A stretch of 64,000 nt of DNA, taken from contig NC_052396.1 in the NCBI RefSeq assembly GCF_009389715.1, positions 17,452,631 to 17,516,630 of the forward strand, written 5' to 3'. Shown here piece after piece: positions 51,157-62,000 of the stretch. A program made the position numbers and the translations under genes. How positions within the stretch are numbered: position 1 is the first letter of the stretch; each line of letters starts with the position of its first letter. The notes beneath the pieces are model-generated. The model was not told where the DNA came from and did no database searches. It saw only the letters and a program-made list of their open reading frames with translations. Source of the DNA: Phoenix dactylifera. Its lineage: Eukaryota > Streptophyta > Magnoliopsida > Arecales > Arecaceae.

Positions 51157-52229
51157 TTATTCTTGGGCAACGGAAGGAGGGGCAGCACGCGGCACCTGAC
51201 GCAGTCTCGCTGGCGAAGGGCGAACAAGAGGAGGAACAGCAACGATGGATGGTGTGATCTCCCGAGCCGCCGTCCATGTTCCTCCGGCGAATACGAGGAT
51301 GCACCGCTGATGATGATATCCACGCACTGCTCTCACTACTCACCACCACCATTAACCCCCCCTGCCTTCCCTTTTTATTTTCCCCCGATTTGCCTCTCTC
51401 TTACTTCGTTTATCTTACTCCCAGAAACGGAACATGAGACGGAGAGACGAGGCGAAAGGAGAGGGTATCAAGAGAGTGGAATGGCACTATTTGTCCGTTT
51501 CTGTTTCGGCTGTCATGCGATCGACTCCACCGGAAGGAAGATAAGAGGAGCAGCGGGGCCAGTGGCAGCGAAGAGGGGGAAGGAGTGAGGAAAGAGTAGG
51601 CAAGTTGGATTGCAAAATTGTGGGGGGGAATAGTACGGAGGCCGTAGGGTTGGATGCGTGAACCGGTGCGGTCCTTTCCGGTGCGCTAATGTCTATCCGA
51701 TTAATTAAAAACGACCTGCTTGCTTGCGTACATATATAGCTATGATTCTAATCGTGTCGATTAGCTTTCTCGATTGCTGGCGCGATGATGGGTAATGGAA
51801 GGGGCGGATGCTGGCGGACCGACGGCGATGGGTCGTTTTCTCCTTTCTTATTCTGCTTGAAGTCAGTCATTCTTCCGTGATGGACTCGGTTGCTCGTTGT
51901 TTGGAGCTGGGGGTGAGCTTCCGAGTTGCTTCTTGGGGTGGGGGTAAGCTGACGTTAATGTGACTCGCACGCCTAGGGTGCGATGCAATGCCCTGCTTGT
52001 GCCGCAACCTCGACGGGTTCCCTCCGGTCATCGACGCACCTCGGCCTCCCTGGCCTCTTTCATCGAGACGGATTTCTCAAGAATTTGATTGCAGGATATG
52101 TTGAATTTACTTTGATACTATTTGTAACAACTTATAACCTCATATAAAAAAATTAGATGAAAACAATTATTTAGTTTTATATAAATTTTTTATATATTAC
52201 CATATAAAACACACGTCTTGGATACTTAT
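51157..52229. other. Upstream region of the SirB1-like gene
   Basis: GC-rich for about 450 bp and then AT-rich. It probably includes the 5' UTR and promoter of the minus-strand gene. Open stretches on both strands near 51115-51590 reflect GC content. The last five bases (CTTAT) are the left target duplication of the LTR element. Confidence 0.5.
52225..52229. repeat. Left target-site duplication CTTAT
   Basis: CTTAT directly precedes the element and is repeated exactly at 55301-55305 directly after it. Five bp is the usual size for LTR retrotransposon integration. Confidence 0.9.
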
Positions 52230-52395
52230 TGTTGCTGGAAATTGGACCCGGGGGTGGCTGTCGGCTGAGGAGGAGGAGCTCCGGCACGAGAATGGCGGAT
52301 GGCGGTCTGTCGGCGGGCGGCGTCCTCCGGGAGACCTGCAAAATGCCGGTGGCCGGGGTTTCCGGCACCGGTCCTCCGATGCTTAAGTCAGAGAG
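52230..52395 (-). repeat. Inverted copy of the LTR's U5 end
   Basis: TGTTGCTGGAAATTGGACCC up to GATGCTTAAGTC is the reverse complement of the last 160 or so bases of the 3' LTR (ending CCAATTTCCAGCAACA). I count about nine differences, nearly all transitions. It gives the whole insertion a long terminal inverted repeat. Confidence 0.9.
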
Positions 52396-52596
52396 GGGCT
52401 TCTTCCTCCCAAGGGAGGGCTTAGAACTTCTACATACAGTCCATCTCCTTCTCTAAAATTAAGCCCCCCTCTGACTTATGCATTTTGCAGGTTTCCCGAA
52501 GGACGTCGCCCGCCGACGGACCGCCACCCGCCTTTCTCGCGCCAGAGCTCCTCCTCCTCAGCCGACGGCTGCCCCCGGGTCCAATTTCCAGCAACA
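52394..52596 (+). repeat. Truncated 5' LTR containing R-U5 only
   Basis: From AGGGGCTTCTTCC onward it matches the 3' LTR from about 55061 to its end, but lacks an internal stretch of about 36 bp (between CTTATGCA and TTTTGCAGG) present in the 3' LTR and in the inverted arm. No U3 sequence (54173 to about 55060) is present at the 5' side. Confidence 0.85.
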
Positions 52597-52619
52597 GTTG
52601 ACGCTAGAGGAAGGGTCCG
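52597..52619 (+). other. Primer-binding-site-like region
   Basis: GTTGACGCTAGAGGAAGGG directly follows the LTR end CAACA, where the primer site of an LTR element belongs. The TAGAGGAAGGG tail resembles that of Gypsy-type elements. I cannot assign the tRNA. Confidence 0.45.
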
Positions 52620-52629
52620 AGTTGCGGCT

Positions 52630-52803
52630 ATGAAACTAAGGAGCAGAAGAGCCTTTAATGCCTCTCGGCATCATGCTCCAAGTTCCGAATGCTCAGTTCA
52701 GAATTCACCACCAAGATCTCCGGTAGATCAAGTTCCACAAGTCCAACCCGAGCACTTCGACGCGCTAGTGCAGCAAGTCCAAGCGCTAGCCATTGCAGTC
52801 TAA
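52630..52803 (+). pseudogene. Broken gag start of the LTR element
   Basis: ATG at 52630 opens MKLRSRRAFNASRHHAP and the frame runs into a TAA at 52801-52803. Beyond it the same frame continues with proline-rich gag-like text to another stop near 52940. The reading is typical of the low-complexity N-terminus of plant Gypsy gag. The rest of gag and all of pol are absent. Confidence 0.6.
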
Positions 52804-53204
52804 AGTCTGCAACAAGTGGAGGCCCCTCCTGTGCCGCCTCCACGGGTTCATGTTAAGCAGAGGAAGAAACTTTCTCCCGAGCTATCTCGAATCAGGCATG
52901 GCTCCCGTTGCAACGACGTATGTGGGGGCAACCAGTGAGAAGTAGTAGCCCAAGTCTTACGTCAACGAGTTGGAGGGAAAGAGAAATAAAAGCTGAGGTC
53001 TGGAGAAGGAGAGTTATGGAGCTTTAAAATGAGATTGTAAGCCTCTGTGGCAAAGGGTACAGCCCCATTAAATCCTATTATCCTTCCAAGTCTTCTGTCT
53101 TCCGGCAGCAAGTAAGAAACTAGCATGTACTCCCTCCTCACGGGCGTAAGTCCTCAAGACGGCGCCCGCGACGTTGCTCTCCTTCAGAGCGTCGCCATCA
53201 CCGA

Positions 53205-53400
53205 AGCCCCCGCCGAGCTCATGCAGGCCGAGCCGAGCTCAGAAGACCGAGCTCATGCAGAAGGCCGAGCTTATGCAGACTGCTAAGCTCAGAAGGCTGT
53301 CGAGCTCATCCAGGCCGAGCTCATGTAGGCTGCCAGGCTCAGAAGGCTGCCGAGCTCAGAAGCCTGAGCTCAGAAGCCCGAACGCAGAACACCTCCCCCA
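53205..53400. repeat. GCCGAGCTCA-type tandem array (internal copy)
   Basis: Degenerate repeats of GCCGAGCTCA plus TGCAGG or GAAGGC. The same family fills 54215-54735 inside the 3' LTR, so one array has been copied or extended into the internal region. Confidence 0.8.
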
Positions 53401-53680
53401 GAAAATCGAGCCAAAGAAAGCTGGTGCTAAGTCAAGTCCTGAGGGACTTCGAAGTTCGGAAGCCATCAAAATATCTCCAAAAGGTACAGGATGCCACTTT
53501 GGCTTCAAATAATTTCAATGTTTTATCTATTTTCAGGTCGGAGAATCCAAAAAACGACCTACGGGTATCTCTATCTCCAACATCGCCGCGCTCCAAATAA
53601 GGGCGCACGATCGCCAACGGACGAAGTCCGTCTCCTGTATGTGTCTCCAATGATGCCCCGACTAAGCTCGGGATGCCAAT

Positions 53681-53943
53681 TTGACGACATTCGACGCCCT
53701 TCGACGACATTCGACGCCACTCGACGCCATTCGACGACATTCGATGCCACTCGACGCCATTCGACGACATTCGGCGCCACTCGACGCCATTCGACGACAT
53801 TCGACGCCATTCGACGACATTCGATGCCACTCGACGCCATTCGACAACATTCGACGCCACTCGACGACATTCGATGCCATGTCAACGCCGTTCGATGCCA
53901 TATCAACGCCGTTCGACGCCCTGTCAACGCCGTTCGACGCCTC
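53681..53943. repeat. 10-bp periodic array (TCGACGCCAT) with 30-bp and 21-bp higher units
   Basis: Twenty decamers run without a break from 53681 to 53880. They cycle mostly through TCGACGACAT, TCGACGCCAC, TCGACGCCAT, making a 30-bp unit. Then three units of 21 bp (GTCAACGCCGTTCGA(C/T)GCC) follow to 53943. The many open stretches on both strands here come from the repeat and are not genes. Confidence 0.95.
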
Positions 53944-54156
53944 ATACGACAACACGCCCCAATCTGAGTGGGGGCACCCTGCTGAGTCGACCACAAGCCA
54001 AAGAAGGCTGCTGAGTCGACCTAAAGCACTTAACTCCAACTGCATGAGAGGTACACCCTACTTGGCACGCATATCTCCATATATATTTGGCTATATTACA
54101 GGATGATCGATGACTGGACTACTTCCTTCGCCCGAGCCAAAAAGCAGCTCGAACTT

Positions 54157-54170
54157 GGAAGTCGGGGGGT
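54157..54170 (+). other. Polypurine tract
   Basis: GGAAGTCGGGGGGT, followed by AG and then the 3' LTR start TGTTGGGAG, is placed and composed as the plus-strand primer of an LTR retrotransposon. Confidence 0.75.
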
Positions 54171-54214
54171 AGTGTTGGGAGAAAAATGGACCACCTACAA
54201 ATTAAAGCACCCAA

Positions 54215-54735
54215 ATCAGAAGGCTGCCGAGATCATCCAGGCCGATCTCAGAAGGCCAAGACCAGAAGGCCGAGCTCAGAAGGCTGCCGAGCTCATCCAG
54301 GCCGAGCTCCGAAGGCCGAGACCAGAAGGCTGCCGAGCTCATTCAGGCCGAGCTCATGCAGGCTGCCGAGCTCAGAAGGCCGAGCACAGAAGGCCGAGTT
54401 TAAAAGGCCGAGACTAGAAGGCCGAGCACAGAAGGTTGCCTAACTCAAAAGGCCGAGCATAGAAGGCTGCCGAGCTTATTCAGGCCGAGCTTAGAAAGCT
54501 GTCGAGCTCATGCAGGCTGCCGAGCTCAGAAGGCCGAGCACAGAAGGCCGAGACCAAAAGGCCGAGACCAGAAGGCTGAGCACAGAAGACTGCCTAGCTC
54601 AGAAGGCCGAGCACAGAAGGCTGCCGAGCTCATTCAGGCCGAGCTCATGCAGGCTACCGAGCTCAGAAAGCTGCCGAGCTCAGAAGGTCGAGCACAGAAG
54701 GCCGAGACCAAAAGGTCGAGACCAGAAGGCCGACC
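54215..54735. repeat. GCCGAGCTCA-type tandem array in U3
   Basis: About 520 bp of degenerate units built from GCCGAG, CTCAGAAGGC, CACAGAAGGC and CTCATTCAGG. Upstream tandem arrays in U3 can act as enhancers in retroelements; here that is only a guess. Confidence 0.85.
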
Positions 54736-55032
54736 TCGTCGTCCACATGCTGCGGCCATGCCCTGCAGCAGCCTCACCGTACCATACTTTATTTGCCGAC
54801 CACGCCACGACATATCAACCAGGGACCATACCCTGCTACGACTATCAACGTCTCACCATTCCCAAGAATGTACTGCACTGCGCACCACAAGCAAGCTCTG
54901 GCTACACGCCATCTCCTCCCATGATGGAAACGGGCCATCCATGGCAACTCATTATTTCCACGCCCACGTCGAATCGTGACGGTAACCCATTAATTCGCTC
55001 AGTCACATCACAGGTAATCCTGGCACTCCCCC

Positions 55033-55039
55033 TATAAAA
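55033..55039 (+). promoter_or_regulatory. TATA box of the LTR
   Basis: TATAAAA lies about 28 bp before the point (about 55061) where homology to the 5' R-U5 segment begins. The two facts support each other: that point should be the transcription start, hence the start of R. Confidence 0.75.
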
Positions 55040-55300
55040 GGGGAGCTTCTCCCTCTAAAAAGGGGGCTTCGTCCTTCCAAGGGAGGGCTTGAGACTTCTA
55101 CATACAGTCCATCTCCTTCTCCAAAATTAAGCCCTCCTTTGACTTAAGCATCGGAGGGCCGGTGCCGGAAACCCCGGCCACCGGTATTTTGCAGGTCTCC
55201 TGGAGGACGCCGCCCGCCGACGGACCGCCACCCGCCATTCTCGCGCCGGAGCTCCTCCTCCTCAGCCGACGGCCGCCCTCGGGTCCAATTTCCAGCAACA

Positions 55301-56038
55301 CTTATATATGCTAAAAAATACAAATAATATATTCTGGATTAATCCATTTGACTAGAGAATACCACAATATGAGCTTAATTATTTGGGCTGACCATATATA
55401 AATTATGATGTTTATAATTAAATTATAGTACTTATGGTAGATTTGAACGTGAACATCATGATTTGAACAGGCAAGATATGTGGGAATTGATGCATGGCGG
55501 CGAAGATTGATGCACAGCCAAGTGACGTGGTGAAATTGAGCAAATAGAGTTGCCGTGAACCCAAATAGGGGGGGAAATTGAGCAAAGTGAGGGTGTGGAT
55601 CGCACACGTCGAATCCCTTCTGCCAATGGGCTTGTGCATTTCGGACGCGTCCCCCGGGGCATTTGCGGCTAGGATTCGTGCGTCACCTGGGGCCAGGGGA
55701 CGGAGCCGGGAAAGACAAGGGTGGGGGGCCCGGGCTCCCCGGCCGGTGCATCGTGTCTACCTGCCAAAACTGTAGATTTGGGGCCGCCACTCTTTTGCCA
55801 TCGGAGCGGAAGTACGTAGGCCCCTCTCTCACCACAACTATCACGAGCACGATTCAACGGCGGAGGGAGAGAGGAAGGAAAAATTGTAACCATGAAAAAA
55901 GAAGACCAAGAGAAAAGGAAATAAGGCGATCGGAAGTCCCGCTCTCGGGGAACGGTTGCAGAAGGAGGGAGAGATAAATGAGGGGCAGGAAGGGGTAGAG
56001 AAACCGACGGGGAGAAAGAGAGAGAGGAGGACTGGGAG
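55301..56038. other. Upstream region of the helicase gene
   Basis: The first five bases are the right target duplication CTTAT. It is AT-rich to about 55480 and then GC-rich with purine-rich text (GGAGAAAGAGAGAGAGGAGG) just before the ATG, as in plant 5' leaders. No further gene is supported. Confidence 0.55.
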
Positions 56039-59000
56039 ATGGAAGCCGCTGCTTCCTGCTGCTGCTGCTGCGGATTATCTGCGGCGGCGGCAGCAGCAGC
56101 AAAGGCGGGTTCTGGTGGCGGCATCAGCAGCATCGGCTTCCTTCCACCGGTCCGGCCCCCAAAGCGGCGGATCATCGCTTCTTTCAATGACTCCTCCACC
56201 ATGCTCCCCATCCGCAGCAGCAGTTCGGAGCCACCAAAGGCATCTCCTTCTCCTCCTCGTCCGCGGCCGTCGCATTCATCATCACTATTGCGACGGTCAT
56301 CATCGAAGACCCGCTTGTTGATCGGTAGCAAGAACAAGAAGAGGACGGACGTGGTAGTTGTGGTGGGGAAGAAGGAGCGAGAGAGGGAGGGGGGAGAATG
56401 CTTGCCCTCCGCGGAGGAGGCGTCCATCAGCGTCGGGACGCTCTACCAGAACGGGGACCCGCTGGGGCGACGGGAGCTGGGCAGGTGCGTGGTCCGCTGG
56501 ATCAGCCAGGGCATGCGCTCCATGGCCTCCGACTTCGCCTCCGCCGAGATTCAGGGCGAGTTCTCCGAGCTCCGGCAGCGCCTCGGCGCCGCCGCCCCCA
56601 ACGGCACCGGGGGCCTCGCTTTCGTCATCCAGGCGCAGCCCTACCTCTACGCCGTCCCCATGCCCAAGGGCCTCGAGTCCCTCTGCTTCAAGGCCTGTAC
56701 TCACTACCCCACTCTCTTTGACCACTTCCAGCGCGAGCTCCGAGACATCCTCCACGGCCTCCAGCGCCAGGCCGTCTTCGCCGACTGGCGCTCCACCGAG
56801 TCCTGGAAGCTCCTCAAAGAATTTGCTAATTCAGGTCACAGTCTCCCCCTCCCAATCCTCCAGCTGCTCTGCTTTTCCTTGGATGGTATTTCGCAACTGA
56901 TTATTGTATCCAGAGGTTCATGTTTGTAGTTCCTCGTCTTATTAAAAAAAATAAATTGGTGCCTATCAAGGATTATATGTAGAACAAAAACAAAATTTTG
57001 GGATCAGTAGTAGAATAGTTGCAGAAGCTGAAGCAATCCATTAGTAATGAACTCAGGCAAGATCATAGTAATTAATCCGGTCAAATAAATTTGATTACTT
57101 TAAAGACCTTAAGCGTTCATGAGCAGATGCAAGCAAAACAGAAAACTGCAACCATAAACTATGCAAACTGATACTACTATTGAATCCAAGATAATCTTCC
57201 ATCAATATCTACTTGCCCTTCTCTTTGGTCTCTTTTATTAACGAAGTTATTCATATATATTGCAGCACAGCATCGAGCAGCAGTGCGGAAACCACCCCAG
57301 GCTAAGCCTGTGCACAGTGGTCTTGGAATGGAGCTGGAGAAAGCTAAAACTATACAGGCCAATATCGCATACTTTGTGAAGAACATGTCAGACCTCCTTC
57401 GTATAGAGCGGGATGCAGAGCTTGAATTCACCCAAGAGGAGTTGAATGCTGTTCCCACACCGGATGAAAAATCCAACTCACTGAAACCAATTGAGTACCT
57501 TGTAAGCCACGGACAGAAGCAACAAGAGCAGTGTGACACAATCTGCAATTTGAATGCGATTAGCTCTTCTACTGGTGAGCACAAACTTTTTCTTGTATGT
57601 TTTAATGTTACGAATCTCATGCGTGTCAGAAATCCAGTAGAAACAAACTGAGATTTTGGTCATTGCCGTGCCGGTTGATAAGTGTCTTCAGTTAGCTCCA
57701 CTAATTTACTCATGTAGAGTTAAGATTCTTGCTTAACTTGTCTGCCAGTAGGCTGTCGGGCCATATCAAATTTGCCATTTTGTTCAAATGTATTTAACTA
57801 AAGATTCCTCCATAAATCTGCTATGCTGTGATTATCTATACATTTGTTTTTTCCATTTTGGTGTTTTAATAATCCTTCAGATTTGAGGGTGCTAATTAGT
57901 GTAGTTGATTAGGTCGTTGTTGGTTGGTACCAACATAGGTTCAAGTCTTGGCTTCACCTGATTTTTGGCCTGGGTTTCTTTAGCCCTAGCTCTCAAAAAT
58001 AATCCTGTAGATTTGTCTCAGTAAAAAGGTTCTTGGTGGCCATTGTTTTTGTGTTAGCAGTTCATTTTCATTGTGTTTGCTTAGTGGGGTACTGGAGTGT
58101 TTAGCAGGCACTTGCTCCTCTTGACATACACCAGAGGTTAAACAATGTTGCTGCAGGAAGCACCAATGAGTGGAGGTGTGTCAGATAAAACATCAGTGGT
58201 GGTTCTTGTCTGGGTAGGGGAACAAATGCAGTTTATAATGCTCAAAATCATTGATTCTATTTTTCTAGTTAGATTGCAGTGAATCAGCTATTCTTTAATG
58301 ACAGATTCTTTGTTCTTTTGCAGCTCTCTAAGCATTAACTCGTAAATATTTATGTCCACAGGATTGGGAGGAATGCATTTGGTCTTATTTAGAGTTGAAG
58401 GAAACCATCGACTGCCCCCTACAACTCTGTCTCCAGGGGACATGGTTTGTGTGAGGACATGCGATAGCAGGGGTGCAGGAGCAACTTCATGCATGCAAGG
58501 CTTTGTTAACAATTTAGGTGAGGATGGCTGTAGCATTACTGTGGCTCTGGAGTCCCGCCATGGAGATCCCACCTTTTCTAAGCTATTTGGGAAGAGTGTG
58601 CGCATTGACCGTATACAAGGATTGGCTGATGCACTTACTTATGAGGTATTAGAACACATGGCGGACTTAATATGCTGTGTCCAAAGAGGCAAATTTTTGC
58701 ACCACCTGTTACTCCCATGGAGTGTGCTGAATATACCTTTCGCTCTAGATGTGATAGTTGTTGTGGACTTTTCTTTTTGTTATAATCAATTTCTAGTACA
58801 TAATTGGATATTTGGATCTAATGCAAAGGACTACTGCATACAATTGAAAGATACATATCCCCTAGCGCGAAGAAGCAACTATAGCAGACTGCTGAAGTTA
58901 CTAGCACATCACTTTTTACCTCTCTAGAGGCATATTCTTTGGTTGACCTCACTAGAATAAATGCTGGTCCATGAATTTAGATTATTCCATAGCCAATTAT

Positions 59001-62000
59001 AATATCATTTTTTCCAATTTATCATGAATTATTATTTCGCTATATTTGATCATTTTTCTCTCTGCCCTTTGTTACAATATGATTGTGGATGATCTAAGTC
59101 AATGTTGTGTAAAGGATGAAGGAAGATGAAACATACTTTTCATGTGTTCTGAATTCCTGTTTCAAAGTTGCTGCTTTGTGCTATTATGACTGTAAGGTGA
59201 CTCGATTACTTTGGTAGAGCTTTAAGGATTATGTTAGTTTGTTTATAGTAATTGAAGATAATTAATATACATATGAGATGCTGGTATTCACTTTCTTTGT
59301 TTTTTCAAAATGGCAGCGCAATTGTGAAGCACTAATGCTGCTACAGAAGAATGGTTTACAGAAGAAAAATCCCTCGATTGCTGTGGTTGCTACATTATTT
59401 GGAGACAAGGAAGATATCATGTGGCTGAAGCAGAATCATCTGGTCGAATGGAGTCAGGTAAGACTTGATCGGTTAATAGAGAAGGGGAAATTTGATGACT
59501 CCCAATTAAAAGCTATTGCCTTGGGATTGAACAAGAGGCGGCCTCTTTTAGTAGTCCAAGGACCTCCTGGTACTGGCAAGACAAGGTTGCTTAAGGAGCT
59601 GATAGCCCTTGCTGTTCAACAAGGTGAACGTGTGCTTGTGACAGCTCCAACAAATGCAGCTGTGGATAACATGGTTGAAAGACTCTCAGATATTGGACTA
59701 GACATTGTACGAGTTGGAAATCCAGCTCGAATATCTGCAAATGTGGCTTCAAAATCATTAGGAGAGATTGTCAATGATAGGCTTGCAAATTTCAAGAAAG
59801 AATTTGAGAGAAAGAAGTCAGATCTAAGGAAGGACCTTAGGCTTTGTTTAAAGGATGATTCGTTGGCAGCAGGTATACGTCAGCTCTTAAAACAGCTCGG
59901 AAAGACCTTAAAGAAGAAAGAGAGGGATACCATAAAGGAAGTGCTTTCAAGCACCCAGGTAGTACTCTCCACTAATACTGGGGCAGCTGATCCTGTCATT
60001 CGAAGATTGGACAGCTTTGATCTGGTTGTTATAGATGAAGCAGGGCAAGCAATTGAACCATCCTGCTGGATTCCTATTTTGCAAGGAAAACGCTGTATAT
60101 TGGCAGGTGATCAATGTCAGCTTGCTCCAATAATTTTATCTAGAAAGGCCTTGGAAGGTGGACTAGGCATATCTCTTCTGGAAAGAGCATCAGCTTTGCA
60201 CGAAGGCATGCTAGCCACAAAATTAACCACTCAATATCGAATGCACAATGCAATAGCCAGTTGGGCATCAAAAGAGATGTATGATGGACTGCTGCAATCT
60301 TCACCGACTGTCTCCTCACATCTTCTTGTTGATTCTCCATTTGTGAAGGTGTGTATTATTAAGTTCTTGTAATACCTTTGTTTTATGTCTTCACTAATGC
60401 TGGTGGCATATACATGGCATGCTGATAAAATGTTAGACTCTTCATCTGTCTTTTGCCCTTTTATTGGTTAATTTCCATAACTGTTGATTAAATATCCTAG
60501 AATGACTGGATCAAATTCCTGGTTTTAATTTAGAAAAAGTGTCAGTAATATTAAAAGCAATGTTTCTCAATACTCATTTAAGAATTCTGAAAATGGATAT
60601 TTCTTACCCAATAGTCGATAAACGGATAAAGACTTTATGTTGGGATGTGTTATTCATAATTTAATCCCCTTCTTTTGTGCAAAGGCTTCTTTGAATCGTC
60701 TATTGATGTGCCTGTATTGACCACAGAAGGCGATGAAAGCTTGGAGAGTTCTTAAATACAATAGAATCTATGTGACATTCTATTACCGACTTGCAGTCAA
60801 TTTCCATTGCGTAATAACTAACAATACATATAACAACCTTTTCTGTTAGTTCTTTATTTGAGCTCCAGTATGTGATTATGTCATTAATATTTAATATGAC
60901 TTTGCACTCAGTTTTTACTTCTGTCTATGTCTGAAATTCTTAGATCTCTGTTTTTCCGGTAGGAAGTTACTAATATTAAAAATCCTGATAGATGTAACTC
61001 AAGTCCTAGCATCTTTTATGGTAAGTTCTTTAAAAGATTTTAGAAAAGATTTTGTGTTACAAACTACACCTTTGATCAAGGCCTGTGTTTCAAACAGGCT
61101 GCATGGATAACTCAGTGCCCAATGCTCTTACTTGATACACGAATGCCATATGGGAGCTTATATGTTGGTTGTGAGGAACATTTGGATCCGGCTGGCACGG
61201 GTTCCTTCTATAATGAAGGTGAAGCAGACATTGTCATTCAACACATCTTCCATCTAATATATTCTGGTATATATTCTTCCCTCAACACATCTTCCATCTA
61301 ATATATTCTGGTATATATTCTTCCCTCTCATGATAAGAACCTGCTGACTTACCACTATGCTATTTATTCTTTAATCTTTGTGTGTGTGTGTGTGTGTGTG
61401 TGTATACCCTTTTTTGTTTCTGCTCTCTTGTCTGTTATTCTTTGTACAATTAAAATTCTTCGTGGTAATTTTCGGAAGAGCTGCTATTATGTAGAGTTTT
61501 GCTATGGTGCTTCTAAATTTTCCTCCAGGTACATAATCTTGACTATAGATTCAAAAATAAAAGGTCTAAATGGATGACTGTATAACTGGTAGTACAAGTC
61601 ACCAGATTCAGTTTTTTTTAAAAAAAATTAAACCAAAATCTGTCTCTTGTGAAACTGATGCTTGATTGGATCCTCATCAAAGAGGAGCTTTAGGAGCACC
61701 ATGATGAGGGGGTACATGTTAGACTGCTGCAAGATGTTCCTGCCGGCGAGCAGCTCTAATGGCATGTAACCACTTGTCCCCTTGATCTTTATCCGGCAGC
61801 TGTCCGATCTTTTTAGTTTGTGAGTTGGAGGGGACGAGGGAGAGATCTTTGCATCCGCTGCCGCCTCCTTGTCCACGTCGGCATTGGCTGTGGCGTGGCA
61901 CCGGAGTGGCAAATCTTAGCACAGAAGTGCGGCTCGATGATGGGGATGTTGGAGGCCTTGATATGGTTGTGGATAGTGGTAGAATGGTGGTGGATGTAGT

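Larger units (their letters stand above)
52230..55300 (+). mobile_element. Non-autonomous LTR retrotransposon bounded by two inverted U5 ends
   Basis: The element is 3071 bp between perfect 5-bp duplications. From left to right: an inverted copy of U5 (52230-52395), direct R-U5 (about 52394-52596), a primer-site-like stretch, a broken gag start, two tandem-repeat arrays, a purine tract, and a complete 3' LTR (54173-55300). There is no protease, reverse transcriptase, RNase H or integrase text, so it must have moved with proteins supplied by another element. The AGAGGAAGGG leader and the gag N-terminus look like a Ty3/Gypsy relative. It sits between the divergent promoters of the SirB1-like gene and the helicase. 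Confidence 0.88.
54173..55300 (+). repeat. 3' LTR (1128 bp)
   Basis: It begins TGTTGGGAG and ends CAGCAACA, the usual TG..CA. U3 holds a GCCGAGCTCA tandem array and a TATA box at 55033. R should start near 55060. The last 160 bp are mirrored at the left end of the insertion. Confidence 0.88.

Noticed and set aside
53432..54106. Four overlapping open frames on both strands (up to 142 residues)
   Set aside because: They are translations of the 10-bp and 21-bp repeats of the LTR element in all frames.
54103..55037. Open frames of 85-175 residues rich in AEL/RRPR/EGRAQKA
   Set aside because: They arise from the GCCGAGCTCA array in the LTR, not from a protein gene.
56358..56900. A 180-residue frame and other frames overlapping helicase exon 1
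   Set aside because: The frame starting at 56039 carries the family text (LYQNGDPLGRRELGR) and closes in phase with exon 2; the others are shadows of GC-rich DNA.
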